A model generated the notes under the pieces. It was given only the letters and a program-made list of their open reading frames with translations. It ran no database searches and was not told the origin of the DNA. From Euphorbia lathyris (lineage: Eukaryota > Streptophyta > Magnoliopsida > Malpighiales > Euphorbiaceae), in NCBI RefSeq assembly GCF_963576675.1, contig NC_088916.1, positions 75,781,501-75,845,500 of the forward strand: a stretch of 64,000 nucleotides of DNA, in the 5' to 3' direction. Made by a program: the position numbers and the translations under genes. This document shows positions 23,235 through 34,700 of this stretch, in pieces. Each line of letters starts with the position of its first letter. Within the stretch, counting starts at the first letter, position 1.

Positions 23235-23529
23235 CCTAACCCGTTGTTTATAATTATGTTATTAGTAACAAAATAAACTTTTGAATGAAAGATAGAAGTT
23301 ATGCGATAGAACTCTCCAAATACCAACTATCACCTACAAAAGAGCCGAAAGTGACCGAGTCCAAAGATATCATTAAAAGAAGATAAAAACAAACAGAGAG
23401 TGACAAAAAAAACAAACAATCTTCTTTAAAAATATTTAGAAAAAATTGTACAATTTCATTCATGCATCAAGGATAAATCTACACTTCCTGAAAAACGACC
23501 GAAGCAAAATTTAACAACCAAATTTAATG

Positions 23530-24073
23530 GCCTAATACATTATCAGCTCCCTGAACTTGTCCAAAGTAATAGAAGGGCTCCGTGAACTTTGCAAGTGTCT
23601 CACCAGCTCCTAAACTTGTTTATTTCGTATCACTAGCTCTCTAAAGTTGTCCATAAAAGCATATTAGCTTCCTGAACTCTGCAAGTGTCTCACCAACTCC
23701 TTAAACTTGCTTATGGTGTAACAACTAAATACAAAAACTGATTAAACCTAAATTCTAAAAATGCGTCTTCATCTATTCGAGAGGTCATTTTTTCGTTTCT
23801 CCTACCTTTCAACCTATTATAAGAGTTAGTGTTGCAGGTTTGAGAGATTGAATGAATGAGGATCGAGAGTTAGTATTATGGTTTTTGTATTTAGTCGTTA
23901 CAGAATAAGCAAGTTTTGGGAGTTGGTGAGATATTTGCAAAGTTCAAAGAGCTAATCTACTTTTATAGACAAGTTTAGAGAACTGGTGATACGAAAAAAG
24001 CAAGTTTGGGGAGCTGGTGAGACACCTACAAAGTTCAGAAAGTCAATCTATTATTTTGCACGATGTATTAGGC
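23530..24073. mobile_element. Foldback family C element upstream of FLS
   Basis: Left arm GCCTAATACATTATCAGCTC and CTGAACTTGTCC; right arm is the inverse, ending GATGTATTAGGC. Repeated GTGTCTCACCAGCTCC motifs occur in both arms. Ends about 175 bp upstream of the FLS TATA box, so it may form part of its upstream region. No target duplication found. Confidence 0.75.
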
Positions 24074-24248
24074 TTTTTTTTTTCTTTCTTAAAAACTATT
24101 AATTTTATGTTATGATATTTCAATTTCACATATAAATATCTAGAACAAATTTCAAAATACGGTAAAACTAATTTAACCCTAATTTATTTCTTTTGTTTTT
24201 TCCAACATTAATGACTGCAAGAAGCAACACCTCTCTTTACACATCTGC

Positions 24249-24258
24249 CTATATATAC
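24249..24258 (+). promoter_or_regulatory. Probable TATA box of FLS
   Basis: CTATATATAC, about 130 bases before the start codon at 24390, followed by (AC)n and a leader. Spacing fits a plant core promoter. Confidence 0.55.
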
Positions 24259-24312
24259 ACACACACACAATACATTCTAAATAAAAGAGAACATAATATC
24301 TACAAATACAAC

Positions 24313-24341
24313 ACCCCCCCCCCCCCCCCCCCCCCCCCCCC
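24313..24341. repeat. Long poly-C tract in the FLS leader
   Basis: A run of nearly 30 C followed by A, within the predicted 5' UTR about 50 bases before the ATG. Frames through it give poly-Pro or poly-Gly and are artefacts. Confidence 0.9.
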
Positions 24342-24389
24342 AAAAAAAAATCAATTTTGTTCTTCATCTACTTCAATCTTTCTCCATTA

Positions 24390-27300
24390 ATGGAGGTTGA
24401 AAGAGTTCAAGGCATTGCAACCTCATTTGAGGCAACAATTCCAGAAGCTTTCATAAGATCAGAAAATGAACAACCTGCACTCACAACCGTCTATGGTGTA
24501 AACCTGAGTGTACCAATCATAGATATGAGTGATCCAGATCAAGAAAAGGTGGACCGTTTGATGGTTGATGCAAGTAAAAAATGGGGGATGTTTCAGATAG
24601 TGAACCATGGAATACCTAATGAGGTTATAAGGAAATTGCAGAGTGTAGGGAAGGAGTTTTTTGAACTTTCTCAGAGTGAAAAAGAAGTTTATGCTAAAAA
24701 AGAAGGTTCCATTGAAGGTTATGGAAGTTCTCTTCAGAAAGAGATTGAAGGGAAGAAAGGTTGGGTTGATCATTTGTTTCATAGGATTTGGCCTCCTTCT
24801 GCTATTAATTACAAGTTTTGGCCTCTTAATCCTCCTTCTTACAGGTTCGTTTTGTTTCTCTAATCTTGTTTTAATTATACTTATGGTTCTTTGAGTATCG
24901 GGAATGATCCGAAACGTTGCAACTCTTTTGTTTGTAATGAGAAATCGCGGGTAAATCATATACGTGGTGTATAACTTTTGTCTTATTTCATATTTGGTGT
25001 ACAACTTTCAATTTTATATACAAAAGTGTACATGCAACCTTTTGTTGACCTCGTACTAAATGTACAACCGGTAACTATGACCTTCATAAAAGTAAAAAAT
25101 GCTGACGTGGCGTATTAAACGGTCAAATTTTGATTTTTTAGGAGGTTAAATTGCTAATATGGCGTGTTGACTTCATGAAACACGTTGCAACTCTTTAGTT
25201 TGTAACGAGAAATCGTAGGTAAATTGCATACACGTGGTGTAAAATCTTTGTCGTATTTCACAATTTAGTGTATAAGATTCAATTTTGCACACAAAACTAT
25301 ACATACAACATTTTGGTGACCTCCTACTAAAATGTACAGCCGGTAATTGTGACCCGTCAACATGAAGTCAATGCGCCATGTCAGCAATTTGATCTCCTTA
25401 AAAGTAAAAAGTTGACCGGTCAACACGCTACGTCATCCGTTTTGATTTTTATGGAGGTCAAATTGCTAATGTGGCGTGTTGACTTCACATTGACCGGTCA
25501 TAATTACTGGTTTTACACTTTAGTGAGAGGTCACAAAAAAGTTGTACATTTTATGTGCAAAATTGAAGATTGTACACCAAAGTCTGAAAAATGGCAAAGG
25601 TTATACACCACATATATAATTTACCCGAGAAATCACTCTCTGTTTGATTAAGGTTTCCGTGTTTCAGTTTTTTTTTTTTTTTCGTTTCCTACTATTTTCT
25701 TTTAGTATCCGTTTTTACTTCCGTGCAACATTTGTTTTGGCTTGAAATTAATGAACTCAATTGTGGGAAATGTTAAGTGGTTACAGTTTCTAAATCGTCA
25801 TTGTTTTTTAAATAAGAGAATTATTGATGCAAGAAAAATATTTTAAAAAAATATACTGTTTGTGTGGCTAAAAATGGGGACATGACAGCTATGTGATATA
25901 TCTCCAGCTATTAGATTTAATGATTTGAGGCTGAAAAGATAAGAGTTATGTCAAGAATTTAATGGTGAGGGGTTTATATTTATTGTTACAAAATAAATAA
26001 CTGTGTTAATTATGTTTTACTTTTTCTTATAGTTGAAGGATCATAAATGTAATTAACCTTTCGCTTTAGTTTATAATAAGGTTTAAGGTGTAATTTTCAT
26101 CAATTTAATTATCTATGCCTTTATCGATGAGATTTGGTACAAATGGTAAGAAGTTGAATCTCTACTAAATTTGAATCCATCAAAATTTAGCTATTATCAA
26201 TAGATAATAAAAGTAAAATTACACTATTAACAATACAATATTTAGAATATCATTGAGTTCATCCAAATATAAATATCGAGGAGAATTAGCTTAACTTCGC
26301 TTGTAAAGTCAATTTTTCCAAAAAAAGAAAGGTATAGTTTAGCTTTAACTTTAGATTTACGGTCAAATTAGTCTAAAATGACATGTATCAACATATGATT
26401 TGACATGTTTGTCAATTCCTAACACTGAAATGTGTCATTTGTACGGAATTTAACCATAAATTCAAAGTTAAAGCAAGTCACACCTAAATTTTTGTGAACA
26501 AATTGATTCTTGAAGTTGCCTTCTAAAGTCAATTTTTCCAAAGAAAAAAAGATACAATTTAGCTTTAACTTTAGATTTGTCTGTCAAATCAGTCTAAAAT
26601 AACATATATCAACATATGATTTGACATATTTGTCAATTCATAACGCTGAAATGTGTCATTTGTAATGATTTTAACCACGAATGCAAAGTTAAAGCAAATC
26701 GTACCTAAATTGTAGTGAACAAATTGATTCTGCAAGTTAAATTGAGCCAAATCAACTAGTTATCCATATTTGGACGTTTAGTGTTATCCTTAACTTAGTT
26801 AAAGGATCAAATTGATGGATAAATTATACTGTTGGTCACTGGAGTTTAGAGTGTAAGTTGCTGATTTTATTATAGAATGTAGATTATCTACTGTAAATCG
26901 TGTTGTTGTGTTAGAAATTGATAGTTCTGTAATTTGATGATAGGGAGGTGAACGAGGAGTATGCAAAGCATCTACACGGAGTATCAGAAAGACTGTTTAG
27001 GAGCTTGTCAATAGGGTTAGGGCTCGAAGAGAATGAATTGAAAGAAGCAGTTGGGGGTGAAAAATTGAGTTATCTACTGAAAATAAACTATTATCCACCA
27101 TGTCCAAGACCAGATTTAGCACTTGGTGTAGTGGCTCATACAGATATGAGTTCATTCACAATTTTAGTGCCAAATGATGTGCAAGGTCTTCAAGCTTCTA
27201 GAGATGGCAAATGGTATGATGTTACCTACATTGCTAATGCTTTGGTTATCCATGTTGGTGATCAACTTGAGGTAACTACTTTTTCTTCTTTCTTCTTCTT

Positions 27301-28601
27301 CATTTCGGCTGTTATTGTTAACTGTTTTATTACAATATGTAGTCGATAGATTTTAGTTGATATTTACAATCAAAATAGCTACGTTGGAATTGCATGGATT
27401 TACTAGGTTTAGGTTACAGGTTCGTTTAGTTTGCTGTTGTTGTTTATTGTTAGATGTTTTATTGTTTGTTGTCGCTGATAAATAGTAAATATTAGTTGAT
27501 CTTTCTGTTAAAACAATTATTTTTAATTCTTACAAAACATTTTTTATCTAAAAGATAACAATAAGAGACTTAGTAGTAACATAAATAATTCTAATTAAGA
27601 TATAATATTTTTTTTTTAAAGTTGCACCTCAATCACTAAGAACGCCCTCGATCAATGCAATGGGATATATCTATTTATCTATCTATTGACTCGAAATGGA
27701 AACAAATTTGAAAAAAAAAAAATCTTAGAATGTCTAAAGTGGAACCAGGAGAGCTGTAGGAGACAAATATTAATATTAAATTAGTAATTTTGATAGTCTA
27801 ATAAATATTTTACTGATTTTGATGAAAAACCGTAAGAAATCTTCTAAAAAACTCAATTTTATTTTTTTGTTAGAATTTCTAGCTCAATTTTACTCTTTTT
27901 GGAAGAATTTTGCTCCAAAAAAGTTTGATTGATTCTCTGAATTTTCAAAGTATGCTAAAAACTTTATTAACTTATTTAAAATATAGTCAATTAATCACTC
28001 AGTTGTAAAAATGTAAAGTGCATCCAAAAGGTGGATTACAAATGATTTGAAATGTTATTAAATAATCGATAGAGTACATCAAAACATATTAAAAGTGTTG
28101 TAAAACTTCTTTTCTTTAATATGTAAGTTGCTGTTTTTACAACTGAATGATTAATTACATGCTTCAGTAATAATAATAAACTTAGGATGCTTTTCTCCTT
28201 TCTGAAAGTCATAATCAGAAAAAGGGTTACGATGTTTGATAAATACAGAGTGGACACAATGATGACACGACAATTAATAACACCCATAAAAATACAATTC
28301 AGAGAGTCAAATGTTTCTGTCATAAAATAAAACCAATTATAGATTTATACAGCTGGAAAATTGATTTAATTTTTATTTAATGTGACAGATAGTGAGCAAT
28401 GGAAAGTACAAGAGTGTGCTACACAGAACAACAGTGAACAAGGAAAAGACGAGAATGTCCTGGCCAGTGTTTCTGGAACCTCCTCCTGATTTTGAAGTTG
28501 GTCCTCATCCTAAGCTTGTTAATAATGATAATCCACCCTTGTTTAAGACTAAGAAGTTCTCTGATTACTGTTATTGTAAGCTTAATAAGATCCCCCAGTA
28601 A
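24390..28601 (+). CDS. FLS: Flavonol synthase (2-oxoglutarate/Fe(II) dioxygenase), three exons
   Basis: Converts dihydroflavonols to flavonols (for example dihydrokaempferol to kaempferol) with Fe(II), 2-oxoglutarate and O2 in the cytosol. Exons: 24390-24844, 26944-27271, 28389-28601. All junctions are GT-AG and the phases agree. The product is 331 aa, the usual FLS length. The N-terminus [12 protein letters not shown] and [12 protein letters not shown] is typical of FLS. The DIOX_N region contains [13 protein letters not shown]. Iron ligands are H217 and D219 (AHTDMSS) and H273 (VLHRTTV). R283 and S285 (TRMSWP) bind 2-oxoglutarate. It ends CKLNKIPQ, the common FLS tail. Start choice: 24390 matches the family and the upstream in-frame residues do not. 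Introns are long (2.1 and 1.1 kb) and hold repeats. The related anthocyanidin synthase and flavanone 3-hydroxylase fit less well. No lesions seen, so probably functional. Confidence 0.96.
24947..25626. mobile_element. Foldback element in FLS intron 1 with 8-bp duplication
   Basis: Begins GCGGGTAAATCATATACGTG and ends as the inverse (CACATATATAATTTACCC), with arms of about 140 bp built of GGTGTACAACTTT-like blocks. Direct repeats GAGAAATC lie at 24939-24946 and 25627-25634. Part of the left arm plus its flank is duplicated again at about 25180-25395 (CGTTGCAACTCTTTAGTTTG). Confidence 0.8.
26305..26744. repeat. 220-bp tandem duplication in FLS intron 1
   Basis: Two head-to-tail units of about 220 bp (26305-26524, 26525-26744), both starting AAAGTCAATTTTTCCAAA and both containing ACATATGATTTGACAT. 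The units differ at roughly one in ten positions by eye, so the duplication is not very recent. Confidence 0.9.
27895..28170. mobile_element. Degenerate foldback family B copy in FLS intron 2
   Basis: Left arm AAGTTTGATTGATTCTCTGA and CACTCAGTTGTAAAAATGTAA; right arm TTGCTGTTTTTACAACTGAA plus TGATTAATTACA. Matches the inner arms of the intact element at 29953. Outer ends lost. Confidence 0.6.
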
Positions 28602-28656
28602 TCAATCAATCTCTACATTTCCTATAATGCCCTTTTTGAACTATTATGATTATCCC

Positions 28657-28662
28657 AATAAA
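28657..28662 (+). terminator. Possible poly(A) signal of FLS
   Basis: AATAAA, 56 bases after the FLS stop codon, in a T-rich region. Plausible near-upstream element for cleavage and polyadenylation. Confidence 0.45.
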
Positions 28663-28939
28663 ACTTTACGTTTTTTGTTATTTTTTTTTAAGTTAAATGC
28701 GAGTAAGATTGTAAATGGGACGGGAATTATCCGCAATGGGATGGGAATCACTACTTCCACCTCACGGGGATGCACAATCCGATTGCAATCATATATTCAC
28801 GGGAATCACTTAGTTGAAATAATATATTTATATGAATTTTGAACTGTTTATTTTTATATTTGGATGATTTTTATTTATTTTTATATTTGGATGATTTTCA
28901 TTTCGCGAATGAGGACAAAAATGGAGCTTCCCTATCTAA

Positions 28940-29470
28940 GTAGGGGTATAATCAAGCCAAGTCGAGCCATTTTTTGGCATGCTCATACTCGACTTGTTAG
29001 AAAATTAACGAGTTCGAGTTCAACATCTTGTTCACTAGCTTTGCTCAAGAGCAGCTCATTAAATCTATTCATTAACTTAGCTTGCGAGCTATTCATTAAT
29101 TATGTTCACAAATTATATTGATTTGAAATTTCTTCAAGACAACTATATAATTTTAGAACCTACATAACTAAAACTAACATAAAACTACATTGTATTACAT
29201 TTTTCTCTCTATAGAAATACTATTTACAAAAATAATAAAATCAAACTTGTTCTTGAATGTATTCATAAACATTATAATTGAGGTTGCTCACTAACCTAAA
29301 ACCGAGTATGCTCACGAGTTTTTGAACTGAGTTTCGACATGCTCAATCTTGACTCAGTTTATAAATTGAATGGAATACAATTCATCTTTTAATGAGCCAA
29401 ACACGAAACCGCTCATAAAAAAACCCTAAATGAATCTATCCACTTCCAAAATGAGAGCAAAACTTAGATT
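28940..29470. mobile_element. Dispersed repeat family D, copy 1
   Basis: Contains ATAATCAAGCCAAGTCGAGC and TTAACGAGTTCGAGTTCAAC, then AGCTCATTAAATCTATTCAT. It ends with TTGAATGGAATACAATTC and an AAACACGAAACCGCTCATAA block. The same layout recurs at about 45095-45600 (ATCAAGTCGAGCTTTGG ... AAACCGAACCAAATATCG). Non-coding. Ends not fixed. Confidence 0.6.
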
Positions 29471-29740
29471 TCGATAAAAGTTTACAGTAAAATTTACAAA
29501 TTACCAACACTAAAGTCTTGAAAACAACAATTATTCCTAGTTCTACTCATGGAGTTTGTTTTTGTTGATTCATATAAGAGAGAAAGATCTAAATTTATGT
29601 CATTTTTTAAAAGCTACAAATTTATCTTAACATTTTTAAATAAGATAAATTTATACACATATCTAACAGGAAATTTAAACCACTCAGTTTGATAATTATT
29701 TCATCCATTATTTGACTGTCATATCATACATTTTAAGATG

Positions 29741-29887
29741 TCTTCTATGCTTACTTTGTTTTTGACAAAGTAAGCCTTACTTTGTTTTTTCCAACATTGG
29801 ATGTTGATGAACTTTGACAAAGTAAACTCATCCAATGGTGGAAAAAACAAAGTAAGGCTTACTTTGTTAAAAACAAAGTAAGCATAG
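29741..29887. mobile_element. Double-hairpin MITE, copy 3
   Basis: TCTTCTATGCTTACTTTG ... CAAAGTAAGCATAG, with a central ACATTGGATGTTGATGAAC and CATCCAATGG. Same flank words as copy 2 (left TGTCTTC, right CTTAACCC), so the true element may extend a few bases further. Confidence 0.85.
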
Positions 29888-29952
29888 CTTAACCCACATT
29901 TTAAATAAGTTTATCGATAAATTATTTTAAACAAGTTTAATAAATAAATATA

Positions 29953-30477
29953 GGCTTAATACATCATTTGCTTCGGAACTTATTCAAAAAAAGCTTGATT
30001 AGCCCTAAACTTTTGAAGTGTCTTGATAACCACCTCAATTTGTATAAAATATCCAAATAACCCATCAACTTGCGTAAAATGTAATCAATTAACCACTCGG
30101 TTGTAAAAAAAAATAAACTGCACGCGAAAGATGTGTTGCACACTCCATAAAATGTTATTACATAATTTACAAAATGGATTAAAACATATAAAAACGAAGT
30201 TCTTACTTGTTCAACTGTAAAACCCATGTTCTCTAATATTAGAACCAAATACCTCAAACTTGGTTGATTTGCTTTTCCAAGCCACGTGCAATACACCTTC
30301 TGCATGTAACTTACTTTTTTGCAACCGAGTGATTAACTGATTACATTTTACGCAAGCTAAATGGGCTATCTGAACATTTTATGCAAGTTGAGGAGACTAT
30401 TGAGACACTTTAAAAGTTCAAGAGGACAATCCAACTTTTTGGACAAATTCAAGATGCAAACGACGATGTATTAAGCC
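29953..30477. mobile_element. Mutator-like foldback (family B) with perfect 9-bp duplication
   Basis: Starts GGCTTAATACATCATTTGC and ends GACGATGTATTAAGCC. The arms run about 170 bp with a complementary AAGTGTCTTGATAACC / ATTGAGACACTTTAAAAG block. Direct repeats ATAAATATA lie at 29944-29952 and 30478-30486. A 9-bp duplication with long inverted ends is the Mutator-superfamily pattern. No transposase; non-autonomous. Confidence 0.88.
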
Positions 30478-30487
30478 ATAAATATAA

Positions 30488-30492
<5 letters not shown>

Positions 30493-30521
<29 letters not shown>
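30493..30521. repeat. (TA)n microsatellite
   Basis: About 14 TA units, just outside the target duplication of the Mutator-like element. Confidence 0.9.
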
Positions 30522-30523
<2 letters not shown>

Positions 30524-30848
30524 GCAGCTGACTTTTATAGAAAAATCCTCAAATAGTACTATGTTTGAAGCATTGATTCTCAACATATATTTACAACCAG
30601 AAACCAATCTATCACTAGGGAAAAGTAATAGCAAATATGAACATAAAAAGCAAAACCTAGTGTACGCATTTTATGGTACCTGGAATTTGTACATACTAAA
30701 GTGGCAATTGTGTATATACCCGACAACATGACATAAATCCAATACAAATACTAAAATTTTAATGGTCACCTCCCAAGATAACTCAAACCTTTCTTATTTT
30801 TATATGTTATTCTTAATAAAAATAGTAGAAAATTCACACATGACTATT

Positions 30849-31319
30849 AATTACACCGATAGCCACTGGAGTTTGGAATCACTTTTAAAAAGGGTTATTG
30901 AACTTCATTTTGTTTCAATAAAATATTAAACTTTGCTTTTATTACAATAAACTCATTTCGGTCATTTCAAATAGGAAAAAATCACTAGAATAGTGAAGCG
31001 ACAGTCACATTGGAAATCACTCACTCTTAAGCATGATATGACAACAAAAAGATAATAATAATCTTTTTTATCTACTTCTTCAATTGAAAAAATGTTTTTG
31101 TTTTTTTTTGCTGCATGGCATACACGTGGCTCCATGTTATACATAAAAGCAAGTTTTTTTCAACATGACTATTCTCATGACATTTTCTGTCCGAATTGGT
31201 TAGAATAAATTTATTGAAATAAAAAGGAAAATTCAATGGCTTTATTGAAACAAAATAAAATTTAGTGACCTTTTTGAAACCGACTCTAAACTTCGGTGAC
31301 CACTGGTACAATTTACCCC
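30849..31319. mobile_element. Foldback family E, copy 1
   Basis: Left arm CACCGATAGCCACTGGAGTT and TTGTTTCAATAAAATATTAA; right arm inverse, with AAACTTCGGTGACCACTGG and ending ACAATTTACCCCA. A second copy is at about 45808-46334, and part of one lies at about 53960-54070. The element sits between FLS and FEX. Confidence 0.7.
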
Positions 31320-31448
31320 AATATAATATAAACAAGATTAGGGGTTTGTGAACTAATGAGTCAAGTTTGAGTTAATATATTAATCCAAAAATAATATAAA
31401 TATTTAAAGCACTATCATATCCTCCTATATTTCCAAATGTCACCACTA

Positions 31449-31615
31449 AGAGAGGTAGCAAAAACACACGTGACCCGTGAACGCGACACGAAAACGACAC
31501 TGACCTGGATAGATTTAGACGAAATTGTTTGGGTAAGTTAAATTTGATTCATTTGACACTAACCGAATAATTGACATGACACGAACACGACCTACTTACA
31601 CGAATTGCCACCCCT
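31449..31615. mobile_element. Short inverted-repeat element (CACGACACG family)
   Basis: Left GAGGTAGCAAAAACACACG and CGCGACACGAAAACGACAC; right CATGACACGAACACGACC and CACGAATTGCCACCCCTA. Imperfect inverted ends of about 45 bp. Related pieces lie in FEX introns near 32020-32100, 34690-34870 and 35755-35960. Confidence 0.5.
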
Positions 31616-31730
31616 AATAGAAAGGCTGAACCTCTGTATCAATATGATAAGAGTGTATCTTCTTCTTCAGTATGTACAGAAGTGGAATTCAGTTATAAGA
31701 TGAAATTAGAATAAGCAGAACATACCATTG

Positions 31731-34700
31731 CTAATGATATCCTCGTGTCCAAACAGGTACAGCATATATCAAGATTCCTAAACCGAAGGAGACGAGTATG
31801 GTGGTTAGACAGTAAGCAGAAGCTCTCCAAGGTTTAATACTTTCTTCCATGGCATGGTACTCTGCAATGAAAGTTGAAACTGTACTCAGGCAACCCAAGA
31901 ATCCTAGCTGTATTCCCGTTGCAATGGTATTGCAGGTCTTGGTATCTACCTGAATAAGCCACATGTGAAATGCATGTCCGTTAATTTTTTTTTTATACGA
32001 TAACACGTTACAGAATTAAGCAGCTTGACACGATTTGTTTGACACGATGGCTTCTCAATTTTGAAGTTACTAACATGATTACTTCTCAAAGAGTGATTTA
32101 CTATGATTTACTAGCATTTCATTTGGTCAACAAGTATTTACACCGGTCACTATGGTTAGTTACGAAAAAAAAAAGGAACGAACTTTTTACTCTTTTTTAC
32201 CAAATTCAACCAGTTCGATAAGAAAAACGTCAACTGTTTGGTCCAATTTTGAATTTTTTTCTCAAATATTTCAATCCAATCTATCCGTGCCCAGCCCTAC
32301 TGGTCACAGTTATTTGAACTTTTATGTTGATATATATCAAAGTTTACTAACTTTTATCTCTGATTTTGAAGTTTGAGGGCCATCGTGTTAGTAACACCAA
32401 AGTTTAGGGACCATGATACCCGTGAAGTTCGTGACTTCTCTCATTAACCTTTTCATATTTATGACGAGCAAATTACAACCATGACCGTGACTCCCCTCAA
32501 CTTAAGTCTTACTTTTTTTATATGGCCCGTCATCTTCAAAACCAGACATAAAAGTCCTTCAACTTTGCACTTTATTAATATAAAAGTCCCTTATAAAAAT
32601 AAACGACCTCAAAATGGAAAAGCCAAGAATTAAAATTATTTAGAACCACATTTCCAATTGAACCAAGTTTTCGATTTTCCAAAATCACCATTGTCGGAGC
32701 TTTCTCTCCCTTAATTTCTCTCTCCTAACCAAATAACACCAAAAAACCCTCAAAATCAAAAAGTTCAAGAATTAAAGTTGCTTAGAATATCATTTGCATC
32801 AGCTCTACAATGACAAATTACCTGCTATCGAAGTGGTTAAAGGTGAAGACACTTTTATGTTAGTAAATGCATGTTTGAATGTGAGGGGCCATAAAAAGTA
32901 AAGCCTAAGTTGAGGGGACATGGGTGTATTTTACCCTATTTAGGACTTAATTTCACAATCTGCAAAATTGAATAAACTTACCGCTTTCTTTAGAGTAGCA
33001 AGTGCTGCCATGATACAAGCTGCAGAAACATTGGCAATTAGAGTTCCAAAAGGAACCCATTTTAGCAAGCCCGTCTTTCCTAAGCCCTGACCATTTAGCC
33101 GTGCCAAGAACCACCTAATCCAAACCCCTGGAGCTGCAACTAAGCAAGCCAGCCATAGTTCTGACCCACTGCTTCCACTATTGAATTCCTCCTTTAAAAG
33201 TGCTCCACTCAAACTCCATAAGATAGCTAGAATAAGCCCCAGAACTAACATAGCTGCTCCATGGCGCTTCTGGCTGTTCACCCTCCAGTTGCTGCTAGGT
33301 TTAGTTTGGTTTCTATTAAGATTTTCGAGGAGTAACTTGAAGGACTTGGCTGTTGCAATGCCGTATTTGATGGAATAGGCTGCAAGGAACAAGCCTGAAA
33401 ACAAAGATAACTATATTAAGTTAAGCTAATTGTTTTTTATAAGAGTTGGTGAAGCAAATGAATAAATTGCATTCATGGCTTCCGAATTCTATAGTGGTAT
33501 TAATATTATGGTTCTAAATTTCGTTTGTTGACATAAAAATACTTGAATGTACATTATTGTAATGTTAAATTCCAAACCAACAAAAATCTATTAAAAAATT
33601 AACAAAACGAGACAAATTTAACTATATTGTTGACTCTTTTTTCATCTATGTCACTAAAAATTATGGTCAAATACTTATTTTACAATCATAGAGAGGGAAA
33701 ATTATTAGAAGCACTCGGTTCTCCATGTCAAATGGAGCACTTTCCATACCTATTTTGCCATGTATAATATGGACCCACATATATTATAAAAGGCTCCACT
33801 ATTTTAATTATTAAGCGAAGTCACAATACATGTGTCCAAATGTGAATTGAGGGTCCTTCAAATGACATGAAAGACCGGGTGCTTAATATAAGAACTTCAT
33901 AGAGAGACAAAGATAAAAAAAGATTATAACTTAAGAAAGAGTAAAATAGAAAGATTATAACTTAAGAAAGAGTAAAATAGGTGTTTAACCATGTAGTAGT
34001 TTTCACCTGATCAGTGACTGATGTTAGATCTAAATGGTGTAAATCTAAGCCATACGATTGTTTTAATCTCCACCATATGATTTTAACAGGCCTGGATCTA
34101 ACGGTGACCGACCAAATTTCACTTGGTCAGTTGAAAACCACCGTTAACCATGATGTATGTGATATGGATAAAACAGAGTTATTAATGTAGTCAAACATGC
34201 CCATATCATTATTTCCTTAATTTTTTTGTTAATTTGGACTTTTTCAATAATGTGAAGTCCAAGGATTTTTATATCAAGAAATGAAGTTTAGAGGACATTA
34301 TATATGAATAGCTATAATTCAGGGCTGTGGATGTATTTACCAAAGAGGAAAATGTAAAACACTAGTAAATGTAAGGTGAAGTGGCCAATCACCTACGAGA
34401 AAGCCAACAGCAGCAAAAACCCAGTGACCATCAACAATGAGATCAAGCATTTTCTGATTCCAACCACTGAAAGTTGTGACACTTCCCAAGTAACCAGTTG
34501 TTAATCCGATGGCTAGATGATCAGATACTCGGGCAATATCTGGTTTGAAAACAACACCCCACCATCCCATCAAGAAAGAACCAACCTAAACAACAACAAA
34601 ATTGAAGTTATATGAGATGTACAGGTGATGGCAAGACAGTAAAATCTTGGAGCAACAAGCCCCACAGAATTTAGCAATAACACATGAGGATATAGGGATG

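Noticed and set aside
24179..24367. Poly-Gly / poly-Pro frames over the FLS leader
   Set aside because: Created by the poly-C tract.
24357..24389. In-frame extension upstream of the FLS ATG
   Set aside because: The 11 residues do not match FLS proteins and no ATG is at the start; MEVERVQG at 24390 is the family N-terminus.
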